In this document: piece by piece, positions 26,192 to 33,755 of the stretch | How the letters are laid out: every line of letters starts with the position of its first letter | Position numbering within the stretch: position 1 is the stretch's first letter | DNA from: Candidatus Eiseniibacteriota bacterium | GTDB taxonomy: Bacteria > Orphanbacterota > Orphanbacteria > Orphanbacterales > Orphanbacteraceae | Direction of reading: 5' to 3' | Assembly (NCBI GenBank): GCA_024276995.1 | Contig: JAJRWB010000059.1 | Location: 1-35,240, forward strand | Length of the DNA stretch: 35,240 bases | The notes under the pieces: generated by a model | What the model was told of the DNA's origin: nothing | Seen by the model: the letters and a program-made list of their open reading frames with translations, nothing else | Databases searched by the model: none | Program-made: the position numbers and the translations under genes

Positions 26192-27220
26192 ATGATGAAG
26201 GGAATGACCCGTTTTTCTCTCGGCCTCGTCGCCACGCTTCTTTTCGTCCCGTCGTTCGTGTCGGGCACGTCGTTCGCCGTACCCGCCGACTACGCGACGA
26301 TCCAGGAAGCGGTAGACGCCTCGTCGGAAGGCGATTCGATCATGATCGCTCCCGGCACGTACGTCGAGAATGTGAAGCTCCGCGAAAGGGGGGCGGTCGC
26401 GCTCATCGGCACGGGCGGCTTCGAGGCGACGATCATCGACGGCGACATGTCCGACCGTCCTCTCACGGTGGAGGCGTGCAAGGGAACGATGATCTTAGAG
26501 GGTCTCACCTTTCAGCGGGGGGTGACGAAGACGAACGGGGGCGCCGTGCTGATCATGGCGACGAACGCCTCGATCACCCGGTGCCGCTTCCAGGACAGCG
26601 AGGCGGAGGGCGACGGCGGGGGGCTCGCCCTCATGCAGTCCACCGTGTACACCCTTTCCGATTGCGTGATCGAGCGGAACAGCGCCGTCGCTTCCGCCGC
26701 GCTGAACATCGTCGGCGGCGAGGGAGAGGTTTACGGGAACACGATCCGCAAGAACGACGGCGGCCTCACCGTTGCGATCCAGTTCACCGGCTGTGATTTT
26801 CACGACAACCTGGTCGTCCGTAACCTGGCGAGGGTGTACGGCCCCATCGGTTATCTATTCGGCATCAACGGCAAGGTGACGCGAAACACGGTGGCGTACA
26901 ACACCGGAAAGGCGGGTTCCGCGGCGATGATCGTTCAGACCGGAAAGACGCTCGTGGCGGACAACCTGGTGTGCAACAACACAGACCTTTTCGGATTCTT
27001 CGTTGAATCGCAGGACGACCTGGTCGTCGTAACGAACAACAACGTGTGGGGGAACGACGCCGGCGTCTACACGGGGAAACCGGTGGACGAGACGAACTTT
27101 TCAGAGGATCCCCTCTTCTGCGATGCGGAAAACGACGATTTCCATTTGAAGGGCGGCTCGACGTGCCTGGAAACGGGAAGCCGCGGGAGACTCGGAGCAC
27201 TCGGAAAAGGGTGCGACTGA
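26192..27220 (+). CDS. Secreted right-handed beta-helix protein
   Basis: The 342-residue protein starts at ATG 26192 with AGAGGAG 7 nt upstream and a signal peptide (RFSLGLVATLLFVPSFVSGTSFA). The start of the mature part, VPADYATIQEAVDASSEGDSIMIAPGTYVENV, is the pectate-lyase-like 'DUF1565/NosD' entry motif. Repeated rungs follow (ITRCRFQDSEAEGDGGGLAL, LSDCVIERNSAVASAALNI, NTIRKNDGG, ADNLVCNNTD, VTNNNVWGND), then FSEDPLFCDAENDDFHLKGGSTCLETG, a usual C-terminal cap. No pectate-lyase catalytic site is evident. An open frame continues 60 codons upstream, but lacks a signal sequence. It is convergent with the UshA-like cytochrome gene. Confidence 0.85.
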   Translation: MMKGMTRFSLGLVATLLFVPSFVSGTSFAVPADYATIQEAVDASSEGDSIMIAPGTYVENVKLRERGAVALIGTGGFEATIIDGDMSDRPLTVEACKGTMILEGLTFQRGVTKTNGGAVLIMATNASITRCRFQDSEAEGDGGGLALMQSTVYTLSDCVIERNSAVASAALNIVGGEGEVYGNTIRKNDGGLTVAIQFTGCDFHDNLVVRNLARVYGPIGYLFGINGKVTRNTVAYNTGKAGSAAMIVQTGKTLVADNLVCNNTDLFGFFVESQDDLVVVTNNNVWGNDAGVYTGKPVDETNFSEDPLFCDAENDDFHLKGGSTCLETGSRGRLGALGKGCD

Positions 27221-27236
27221 TCCAAGCCGGCGACCA

Positions 27237-27258
27237 CCGGGGACCGGGGCGTCCCCGG
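27237..27258. terminator. Hairpin between convergent beta-helix and cytochrome genes
   Basis: CCGGGGAC (27237-27244) pairs with GTCCCCGG (27251-27258), 6-nt loop, within the 53-bp gap between two converging genes. No U-tract on either strand. Confidence 0.5.
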
Positions 27259-27273
27259 CGATCGCCGTGAACG

Positions 27274-28716
27274 TCATCTCTTCTTCACACTGTGATCGAC
27301 GAGTCCGATCTTCTCGTCGAAATCGAATGTCGGATCGTGCCGACTGTTGTGGCACGCCACGCACCGGTCGACTACGGGAGCGAGGGTGTAGCTCCTGTCC
27401 GGCTTGGCACGGGCGTTTTCCATCGACTCTCCATTCACATACGCGATGTGATCGGCGCCCGAGCCGTGGCAGACTTCGCATCCCACACTCACCATGTTCG
27501 GCGTCTTCTCGTACGAGTGGAACCCGTTGAAGTGACCGTAGCCGGTCACGTGACAAGGTACGCACTCGGGATTGTGGTCCTGGTCCCTCGTCCGCAGCGT
27601 CTCGATCGCCCGGGAATGGGACGTGAGACGCCACTGCTTGAATTCCGCTTCGTGGCACTCCCCGCACGCGCTGCTGCCGACGAAGCGCAGATCCTCCAGG
27701 TCGCTCGTTTCCGGGACATACGCCTTCCCCGCTTCGTTCAGATCGACGCGGTACCGCTTGACCAGTTCCACCATGTCGGCGTCATCTTGCACTGTTTCAT
27801 CGAGGGGTTGCGCCCTGCCGTCCCGCTTCGTCACGATTCCTCTCTCGTCGAGCGCCAGCGTAACGATGCCGAGATACTTCCCCTGATCGCCGGGCATCAC
27901 CATGGGAGTCTCGCCGACGAGATACGGCTTCGGTTTCACATTCGCTCCGTGCCCCACCACCATCAGGTCGATCCCGGCGACACCCCGGGCGAGATCCTTC
28001 GCCTGGATCCATCCGGTGTGGGCGAGACAGATGATCAGGTCGCACTTGTCGTTCAACTCCTCGACGATCTCGCGGCCGGCGATGATCGGATCGCGAATGA
28101 CGAGACGGTCCTCCCCTTCCATCGCCGGAAGAATCGAGTTGTCGTCGAGCAGTTCGAGCACACCGAAAACGCCGACCCGGACCCCACCCCACTCGAACCC
28201 GAGGAACTTCTTACCCCCGATCCTCTTGATAATGTAGGGAGGGAGAAAACGCTCGCCGGTTGTGCCGTCGAAAACATTCGCCGAAATCACGGGCACTCCG
28301 TACGTGCGAACCATCTCGAGTAGGAAAGCCTGCCCCTGGTCGAGGTCCGATTCGCCGAGGTTGACGCAGTCGTACCCCATCTTGGCGTAGGCTTCGAACA
28401 GGTATTTCGCCTTGATCGGCGCCAGATTGTTCACGCCGCTGATCAGATCGCCGCAATCCACCTTCAACACCGACGCGGAATCGACTTCCGAAACCTCTTT
28501 AATGTAGGTGGCCCGCCGGGCCACTCCGCCCTTCTGGCTCACTTTTCAGCCGCACGGTTCGATACTTCCCCCCACGTCGCCCGAGTAGAACACCCTCAGC
28601 TTCCGCGCGCTCAGATCGCTCGATTCGAAACATCCCGTGAGGGCGAAGAGCCAGAACGGGAGAAGAACGATCCCGCCCGCCGCCACCCTCCGCAGCCGTG
28701 CCGATACGTTCATCAT
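27274..28716 (-). CDS. UshA-like lipoprotein with tetraheme cytochrome c domain; in-frame TGA, candidate selenoprotein
   Basis: Read through one TGA (28546-28548, codon 57), this is a 480-residue protein. The ATG at 28716 has AGAAGGAG 6 nt upstream and a promoter; no Shine-Dalgarno precedes the GTG at 28542 after the TGA. The N-terminus is a lipoprotein signal ending ALTGC (Cys29). Then SGDVGGSIEPCG-[TGA]-KVSQKGGVARRATYIKEV matches a phosphoesterase/5'-nucleotidase-like family whose motif is PCGC...GG(L/V)ARRAT, with TGA in place of the second Cys. The phosphoesterase-like domain (about 40-320) keeps CGDLIS and His233 in LAHTG, but GNHE is GESD and GGHTH is VGHGA. Four heme motifs follow: CGECH 351, CVPCH 385, CEVCH 413, CVACH 452, a cytochrome c554-like arrangement. 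It should be a periplasm-facing lipoprotein in electron transfer. Alternatives: nonsense mutation or base-call error. Confidence 0.75.
28508..28524 (-). other. Candidate bacterial SECIS stem-loop after the in-frame TGA
   Basis: On the minus strand GTGGCCC (28518-28524) pairs perfectly with GGGCCAC (28508-28514) around the loop GGC. The stem starts 21 nt and the loop 28 nt after the TGA. Known bacterial SECIS elements have a small apical loop with G at its first or second position, placed roughly 16-37 nt after UGA; this fits. The stem is only 7 bp with no clear lower stem, and short GC hairpins are frequent in this genome. Confidence 0.45.
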
Positions 28717-28801
28717 CGATTACTCCTTCTCGCCGCCGGCGCGCCATCCGACAACCGGCGAAGCGGGAAACAGGGGAACTCCACACTTCTTTACGGGATA
28801 T

Positions 28802-28830
28802 AGAATATCATCGGCCGCGCGCTGTCTCAA
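28802..28830 (-). promoter_or_regulatory. Promoter of the UshA-like cytochrome gene
   Basis: On the minus strand TTGAGA (28825-28830), 17-bp spacer, TATTCT (28802-28807): 5 of 6 and 4 of 6 matches. Predicted start near 28795 gives a leader of about 79 nt before the ATG at 28716, supporting that start. Confidence 0.6.
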
Positions 28831-28857
28831 CAGGCGGCGGCCGCCGGAACGACTCGT

Positions 28858-28889
28858 AGCACCGTTCTTTACCATTTTTTTACGGTGCT
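28858..28889 (-). terminator. Hairpin at the end of the ubiE/menG-like gene
   Basis: AGCACCGT (28858-28865) pairs with ACGGTGCT (28882-28889) around an A/T-rich 16-nt loop. The minus-strand 5' arm overlaps the last codons of the methyltransferase. No U-tract follows. Confidence 0.35.
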
Positions 28890-29638
28890 TTCCCCGGCGC
28901 GGGGACGGTGCCGGAAAAAACCCATGCCGGGCTGAGGAACATCCGCTTCGCCGTCACCGACTCGAGTCCCGCCTCCTCCAGCTCCCGGACGAACGCTTCC
29001 GGCTCGGGGAAGGAGTTCATCGACAAGGAAAGGTAGCGGTACGCGTCCCCCTTCGAAAGAGTGCCTCCCACGAGAGGGAGGACCGAACGGACATAGAGGT
29101 TGATCGCCCGGCTCGCCGCGCCGTGGCTCGACGTGGTCAGCTCGAGCACGACTACTTTCCCGCCGGGGCGGACGGCGCGGATCATCTCGGTGAGGGCACG
29201 GGATCGGTCGGGCACGTTGCGGATGCCGAAGGCGATCGCCGCCGCCGAGAATCGGTTCGCCGGAAAAGGGAGGGCCTCCGCGGCGGCGCTCACGAAACGC
29301 GTTCCCCCACCGGCGGCGAGGGCGTCGCACTTGGCGCGACCGATCTCGAGCATGGCGGAAGCGAAATCGATTCCCACGGCGCTGGCGCCCCTCGAGGGAC
29401 GGGCCATTTCGATGGTGAGATCCCCGGTGCCGCAGGCGACGTCGAGGGCGCGGTCTCCACGCCGGAGGGCCATCGAATCGACGGCGGCCTTCCGCCAGAA
29501 ACCGTCCATACCGAGAGAAAGGACGCGGTTGAGAAGATCGTACCGGGCGCTCACACGATTGAACATCGTGCGGATGGCGCGACGCTTCGATTCCGCCCGG
29601 GAGTCGCCGCATACGGTTCCGGCCCCATTGCCGTTCAC
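28880..29638 (-). CDS. UbiE/MenG family quinone C-methyltransferase
   Basis: The 252-residue SAM-dependent enzyme would methylate a demethylmenaquinone or a ubiquinone precursor. Family signatures are FNRVSARYDLLNRVLSLGMDGFWR near the N-terminus, SAM motif I LDVACGTGDLTIEMA, acidic VGIDFASAMLEIGR, AIAFGIRNVPDRSRAL, and RPGGKVVVLELT. The C-terminus YLSLSMNSFPEPEAFVRELEEAG is typical. Translation starts at GTG with GGAGG 7 nt upstream. With no UQ genes in view and an FCB-like background, menaquinone is the likelier product. It follows the regulator gene by 35 nt. Confidence 0.9.
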   Translation of the reverse strand: MNGNGAGTVCGDSRAESKRRAIRTMFNRVSARYDLLNRVLSLGMDGFWRKAAVDSMALRRGDRALDVACGTGDLTIEMARPSRGASAVGIDFASAMLEIGRAKCDALAAGGGTRFVSAAAEALPFPANRFSAAAIAFGIRNVPDRSRALTEMIRAVRPGGKVVVLELTTSSHGAASRAINLYVRSVLPLVGGTLSKGDAYRYLSLSMNSFPEPEAFVRELEEAGLESVTAKRMFLSPAWVFSGTVPAPGKAP

Positions 29639-29673
29639 TTCGCATCCTCCGTCGGCGGAGATTCGTCGAGCGG

Positions 29674-32652
29674 TCAGGTTTCGATCCGGTAACGGCGGAT
29701 CTTGTTTCGAAGACCCTTGCGGGTCAATCCGAGAAGGCGCGCCGCCATCGACTTGTTCCCCCCGCAGCGCTCGAGGGCGTCACGGATCATTTCGCCCTCC
29801 ACTTCAGCCACCACATCGGCGAGCGGTTTCTCCCCGGCGACGGGGATGGCTGGAAGCTCCCTCCGGCTGGAGGTCACCTCGTCGGAAAACGAATCGACTC
29901 CGATGATTTCGCCCGGCGAAGCGAGGGCGACGGCCCTTTCGATCTCGTTCTCGAGATCCCGCACATTCCCCGGCCAGTCATAGCGGGAAAGGAGCTCGAT
30001 CACATCGTCCGACAGCTCAATGTCGCTCTTGCCGAGCCTGTCGAGGAAACGCTGCAGGAAGTGCTCCGCCAGGAGCGGGATATCCTCGCGCCTTTCCCTG
30101 AGGGGAGGGAGATGGATGGAGATCACCTTCAGGCGATAGAAGAGATCGGCGAGGAACCGTCCCTCCCGCACCCGCTCGCCCAAGTCCCGGTTGGAAGCGC
30201 AGACGATACGGCAATCGACCTTCTTCACATGGACCGATCCGACCGGCTTGAACTCCTGGCGGTCCACCACGCGAAGGAGCTTCTCTTGGAACTTGCGGCT
30301 CGTCTTATCGATCTCATCGATGAAAACGGTGCCGCCGTCGGCCACCTCGAAAAGCCCCTTCTTCGACGAATGAGCCCCGGTGAAGGCGCTCTTCACATGT
30401 CCGAAAAGCTCGCTCTCCAGAATCGTCTCGGTGATGTCGGCGCAGTTGATCGTCACGAACGGGCCGGGATAACCGCGGGAGATCTCGTAGGCGAGCAGCC
30501 CCTTCCCCGTTCCCGTCTCTCCCTGGATCAGTATGGTGACGTGGCTTCCCGACAGCTTCCGGAGCATGTCGAGAATGTCGAGCATCCTCGGGCTGGCGGT
30601 GACCACGCCTCCGAAGCGGCACGTGCCGCCGGGAGGCGGCGCCTGGCCGCTCTTCGGTGCGGCGGGCGGCCCCGCGGCCGGGGCGAGAAGAGCGCTCACA
30701 CCGACGAGAAAGTTCAAATCTCTTCGCGTGAACAGAGGTTTGTCGGAGGAGAGGATCCGTTCCACGTAGACTCCCGGGGACTCCTCCCCATCGCCGGGAA
30801 CGATCATGCGCGAACGCAACCCGTCGGCGCGGCCGCCGGAGAGGAAGATCGCGGGGCGGGCGCCCCCCTCCCGCTTCCAGACGCGATCGGCGTCCGCCAG
30901 GACGGCGATCGCCTCGGAGGCGTCGAGGTTGCGGCGGTCGAGAATCTTCCACTCGCTCCCTGACTTCGCGAAAAGGAACCCGCCATCCGCGGCGAGAGGG
31001 CCGAGCAGTCCGTCGAGGGAGCGGGTCAGTCCGGGACGCGCCTCGCCGAGGAGCAGGAAGCGGTTCGAAGAACCGCGGGAACACTCGACGAATCGCGCCT
31101 CGACGCGCCGCCGGAGCTTCTCGATCTCCCCTTCTTCCTCGGTGATGCGCCCCTTTTCTAGAAACCTCTCCGCCTTGTGAAGAAGGACGAGAGCGTCTTC
31201 CACCCTGTCGGCGCGGATTTTCAGCCTCGCGAATTCGATCAGCACGCGACACGAATACCGGTCGGCGAAAAACCGGGGAAAGAGGCCCTCCGCCCGGGTG
31301 AGATCGGAGCGGGCCGAACCGATGTCGTCGAGAACAACCGAGATCGACGCCTTCTCCACGAGAGAGCGGGCGAGTTCGAAGGGGATGCCGATGGCGTCGA
31401 GGAGGCGGACGCTTCGCCCGGCGTAGCGGGACGCTTTCTTGAAGTCCCCCCCCTTGCGGCATGCGAGGGCGAGGGCGCGAAAGGCGAGGCCGACGAGACG
31501 CTTGTCCCGCATGGCGATCGCCATGCGGAGCGATTCCCTGGCGAGCTTCTCCCCTTCCCCGGGGGAGCCCGCCTCCGACTCGAGTTCGCTCAGCCGGCGC
31601 GTCACTTCGACGATATGATCGTTCCGGTCGGAAATCGTCATTGCGAAGGAGAGTGCCTTGCGATAGAAACTGCGGGCCGTTTCATACTGGCCGCGGTCGA
31701 AGTACCACGCACCCATCTCCTCGTGGGCGGCCGCCGCTTCACGCCGGTTCCCCTGCTCCGAGGAGAGACGGAGCGCTTCGCCGGCGTACTCTTTCGCCTC
31801 GTCCCACCGGCGCTGATGCCTCGCAAGGCGCGCGAGCGCCAGGGACGACCGGGAAATACCGAGAGCGTCCCCCACCGCACGCGACATGTGCAGGCTCTTC
31901 TCGATCTTCTCCGTCGCCGCGTGCCACTCGCCGCGATGATAATGAATGATACCGATATTCAGGGAGCGAAGCGCCACGCCCGAGTAGTTCCCATATTCCT
32001 TGTCGATGCGAAGGGCATGACGGAGCGCCGTGGTGGCGTTGTTCCACTGGCAGAGATTCTTGTACGCCACGCCGAGGTTGTTCTGCGCCTTCGCCTTCCC
32101 CTGGGGATCGTCGATCCTCCGGTATGTGGAAAGGGCGTCCTGGAAGTAGCGCACCGCCTCGCGAAAGTCGCCCTGCCGCAGGAATGTCGATCCCGCGGTG
32201 AGCTGCACCGCGGCGATCTCCTCGTTTTCCGGCGAGAAACGGAGCAGGAAGAGAGCGCGCAGCGAATAGGCGAGCGCGGCCCTGTGATCGCCGAGTTTCC
32301 GGCTCACCCGGGCGGCCAGGGAATAGACCTTTCCGAGGAGCCGAGGATCCTCTTCATCGCCGGCAATCGATTTCTCCGCCTGCCGGGAAAGCCTTAGCGC
32401 CGCCTCCAGTTCCCCGCGCCCGTCGTGGGCGCGCGCCATCTTGTACCAGATCCTCGCCCTTCCCCTGTTATCGAGGAGACGCCACCTTCCCGAATCCCTG
32501 ATCTTGCGAAAATAGAGCAGCGCCTGATCGAACTGGTCGGTGTCGAGGTAGACGTCTCCCACGTCCTCGCGTAGATCGGTCCGTTCCTCCCCTTCCGAAC
32601 TCTCGAGACGAAGGGCCGCCCGGATCTTTTGAAGCGTATCGTCTCTTCCCAT
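29674..32652 (-). CDS. TPR-containing sigma-54-type AAA+ transcriptional regulator with Fis HTH
   Basis: The 992-residue protein starts at ATG 32652, with GGGAGG 8 nt upstream; an upstream GTG lacks a Shine-Dalgarno. Residues about 30-520 are some ten TPR-like helical pairs (AKAQNNLGVAYKNLCQWNNATTALRHALRI). Residues about 530-655 resemble a GAF-type sensor. The AAA+ core has Walker A GETGTGKG (711-718), loop 1 SAFTGA (755-760; consensus GAFTGA), Walker B GGTVFIDEID, and DLFYRLKVISIHLPPLRER. The C-terminal Fis HTH is ALERCGGNKSMAARLLGLTRKGLRNKIRRY. TPRs probably sense a protein or peptide ligand instead of phosphorylation. The changed loop residue leaves open whether it works with sigma-54. 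Confidence 0.9.
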   Translation of the reverse strand: MGRDDTLQKIRAALRLESSEGEERTDLREDVGDVYLDTDQFDQALLYFRKIRDSGRWRLLDNRGRARIWYKMARAHDGRGELEAALRLSRQAEKSIAGDEEDPRLLGKVYSLAARVSRKLGDHRAALAYSLRALFLLRFSPENEEIAAVQLTAGSTFLRQGDFREAVRYFQDALSTYRRIDDPQGKAKAQNNLGVAYKNLCQWNNATTALRHALRIDKEYGNYSGVALRSLNIGIIHYHRGEWHAATEKIEKSLHMSRAVGDALGISRSSLALARLARHQRRWDEAKEYAGEALRLSSEQGNRREAAAAHEEMGAWYFDRGQYETARSFYRKALSFAMTISDRNDHIVEVTRRLSELESEAGSPGEGEKLARESLRMAIAMRDKRLVGLAFRALALACRKGGDFKKASRYAGRSVRLLDAIGIPFELARSLVEKASISVVLDDIGSARSDLTRAEGLFPRFFADRYSCRVLIEFARLKIRADRVEDALVLLHKAERFLEKGRITEEEGEIEKLRRRVEARFVECSRGSSNRFLLLGEARPGLTRSLDGLLGPLAADGGFLFAKSGSEWKILDRRNLDASEAIAVLADADRVWKREGGARPAIFLSGGRADGLRSRMIVPGDGEESPGVYVERILSSDKPLFTRRDLNFLVGVSALLAPAAGPPAAPKSGQAPPPGGTCRFGGVVTASPRMLDILDMLRKLSGSHVTILIQGETGTGKGLLAYEISRGYPGPFVTINCADITETILESELFGHVKSAFTGAHSSKKGLFEVADGGTVFIDEIDKTSRKFQEKLLRVVDRQEFKPVGSVHVKKVDCRIVCASNRDLGERVREGRFLADLFYRLKVISIHLPPLRERREDIPLLAEHFLQRFLDRLGKSDIELSDDVIELLSRYDWPGNVRDLENEIERAVALASPGEIIGVDSFSDEVTSSRRELPAIPVAGEKPLADVVAEVEGEMIRDALERCGGNKSMAARLLGLTRKGLRNKIRRYRIET

Positions 32653-32762
32653 CGAATCCCCCTCCCGAAGAACGCGGGTAAGGCTTCCTCGGTCGAACAT
32701 GCCGTCCCGCACAACGCATCCGGCCTGCCGGAGGCGAGGGGGGACCGGCCGTCGCGCCGGGA

Positions 32763-33032
32763 CTAGAAACCGAGGATCTGCATCATCCGCAGCACGGCCG
32801 CCACCGACACGCGCCGGCTTTCCGTCGCGCCCGGGGCGGATACCATGTCCGCTGATTCGAGTCCCGGCCCGTTGGTCGGATTCCCGTGAAGCCCTTCGAG
32901 GCCATCCGGGTCGACGTCATCACCGCAGATCGGGTCGGGTGTTCCGAACTCCGCGTGAGCCGGCATGGGGACCGCGAATGCGAGGAGAAGAGATCCAGCC
33001 GCCAGCCAGGCGGCGAACTGCTGCCGAGTCAT
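32763..33032 (-). CDS. Small exported protein, unknown function
   Basis: This 89-residue product starts at ATG 33032, with AAGGAG 6 nt upstream. A signal peptide (TRQQFAAWLAAGSLLLAFAVPMPAHA) leaves a mature part of about 60 residues, with an acidic start (PDPICGDDVDPDGLEG, one Cys), a low-complexity middle and a C-terminus SVAAVLRMMQILGF. No family is recognised. It is driven by a nearly perfect promoter whose spacer contains a palindrome, so it is probably well expressed under control. It ends in TAG and is followed by the regulator gene 110 nt downstream. Confidence 0.65.
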   Translation of the reverse strand: MTRQQFAAWLAAGSLLLAFAVPMPAHAEFGTPDPICGDDVDPDGLEGLHGNPTNGPGLESADMVSAPGATESRRVSVAAVLRMMQILGF

Positions 33033-33096
33033 GAGACTCTCCTTCCCTTTAGGGAGACGATTCAAAGGATACAAAGTACCCAGGGCGTGTATCTCA

Positions 33097-33124
33097 ATTA
33101 TACCCACGTCGTGGGACGTGTCAA
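33097..33124 (-). promoter_or_regulatory. Consensus promoter with palindromic operator in the spacer
   Basis: On the minus strand TTGACA (33119-33124), 16-bp spacer, TATAAT (33097-33102), both boxes perfect. The spacer contains the palindrome CCCACG-T-CGTGGG (33103-33115) touching the -10 box. A dimeric repressor could bind there. Start near 33090, leader about 58 nt. Confidence 0.8.
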
Positions 33125-33152
33125 GCGAACCGGCGGTTCCGCCGAATGCAAT

Positions 33153-33184
33153 ACCGGGGTTCGCAACGAGTTGCGAACCCCGGT
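33153..33184. terminator. Perfect 14-bp hairpin after the small membrane protein gene
   Basis: Bases 33153-33166 and 33171-33184 are perfect inverted repeats with loop CGAG. It lies about 95 nt past the small membrane protein gene and just upstream of the consensus promoter. There is no U-tract on either strand. Confidence 0.55.
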
Positions 33185-33277
33185 CGATCGAACGGATACC
33201 CCCTGGTCGAGATCCGAACGAAATCGGTTTTCCGATGGCGCCACCCGGCGCCCGGGAGACTCCGGGTGAACTCCGGA

Positions 33278-33475
33278 CTACGGCTTCATACCGGCCGGAT
33301 TCGCCGGCGAGGAGGCCGACCCGCCGTCTTCTCCATCAATCACGCCCCCTCCGTCCTGACGCGGCACCAGCCGGGCGAGCTTGTCCCAGCCGGCGTTAAC
33401 GGCGCAGAATCGGGCGACCACGAAGGCGAGGCCGATGTAGACGCCCAGCAGTAGAAACACGATGACACTGTTCAT
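33278..33475 (-). CDS. Small single-span membrane protein, unknown function
   Basis: This 65-residue product starts MNSVIVFLLLGVYIGLAFVVARF, one transmembrane helix, followed by GWDKLARLVP and a Gly/Ser/Ala-rich acidic tail ending PAGMKP. AAAGGAG lies about 12 nt before the ATG, rather far; a longer in-frame start (up to 109 residues) is possible. The family is not recognised. It stands between the glycosyltransferase and the small exported protein. Confidence 0.5.
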   Translation of the reverse strand: MNSVIVFLLLGVYIGLAFVVARFCAVNAGWDKLARLVPRQDGGGVIDGEDGGSASSPANPAGMKP

Positions 33476-33755
33476 ACATACGCGGGTCTCCTTTCCAATC
33501 TGATAGGCCCAGAAACTACCCATGCTGTTTCGTTGCATGTTCGGTACCAAAGAGTCATCCTGTACGAAGATTCCGGGCGGGATCCGAATCAACTGTTTGA
33601 ATCGCACGAAGTTAGGAAAGAAAAACTGAAATCACCGTGCCCGCGGTGGGACTCCAAACCGGTTCGGAATCGAGGCTGAGCGGATCTTTTCCACATTACG
33701 GTGGTAACCCCTTACCCGGAAGTGAATACCTTGTAACCGGGCGAGAAGGAGCGAT

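Noticed and set aside
28540-28542. GTG as the start of the cytochrome gene
   Set aside because: No Shine-Dalgarno precedes it, and it would cut off the signal peptide and the family motif; the ATG at 28716 has promoter, Shine-Dalgarno and lipobox.
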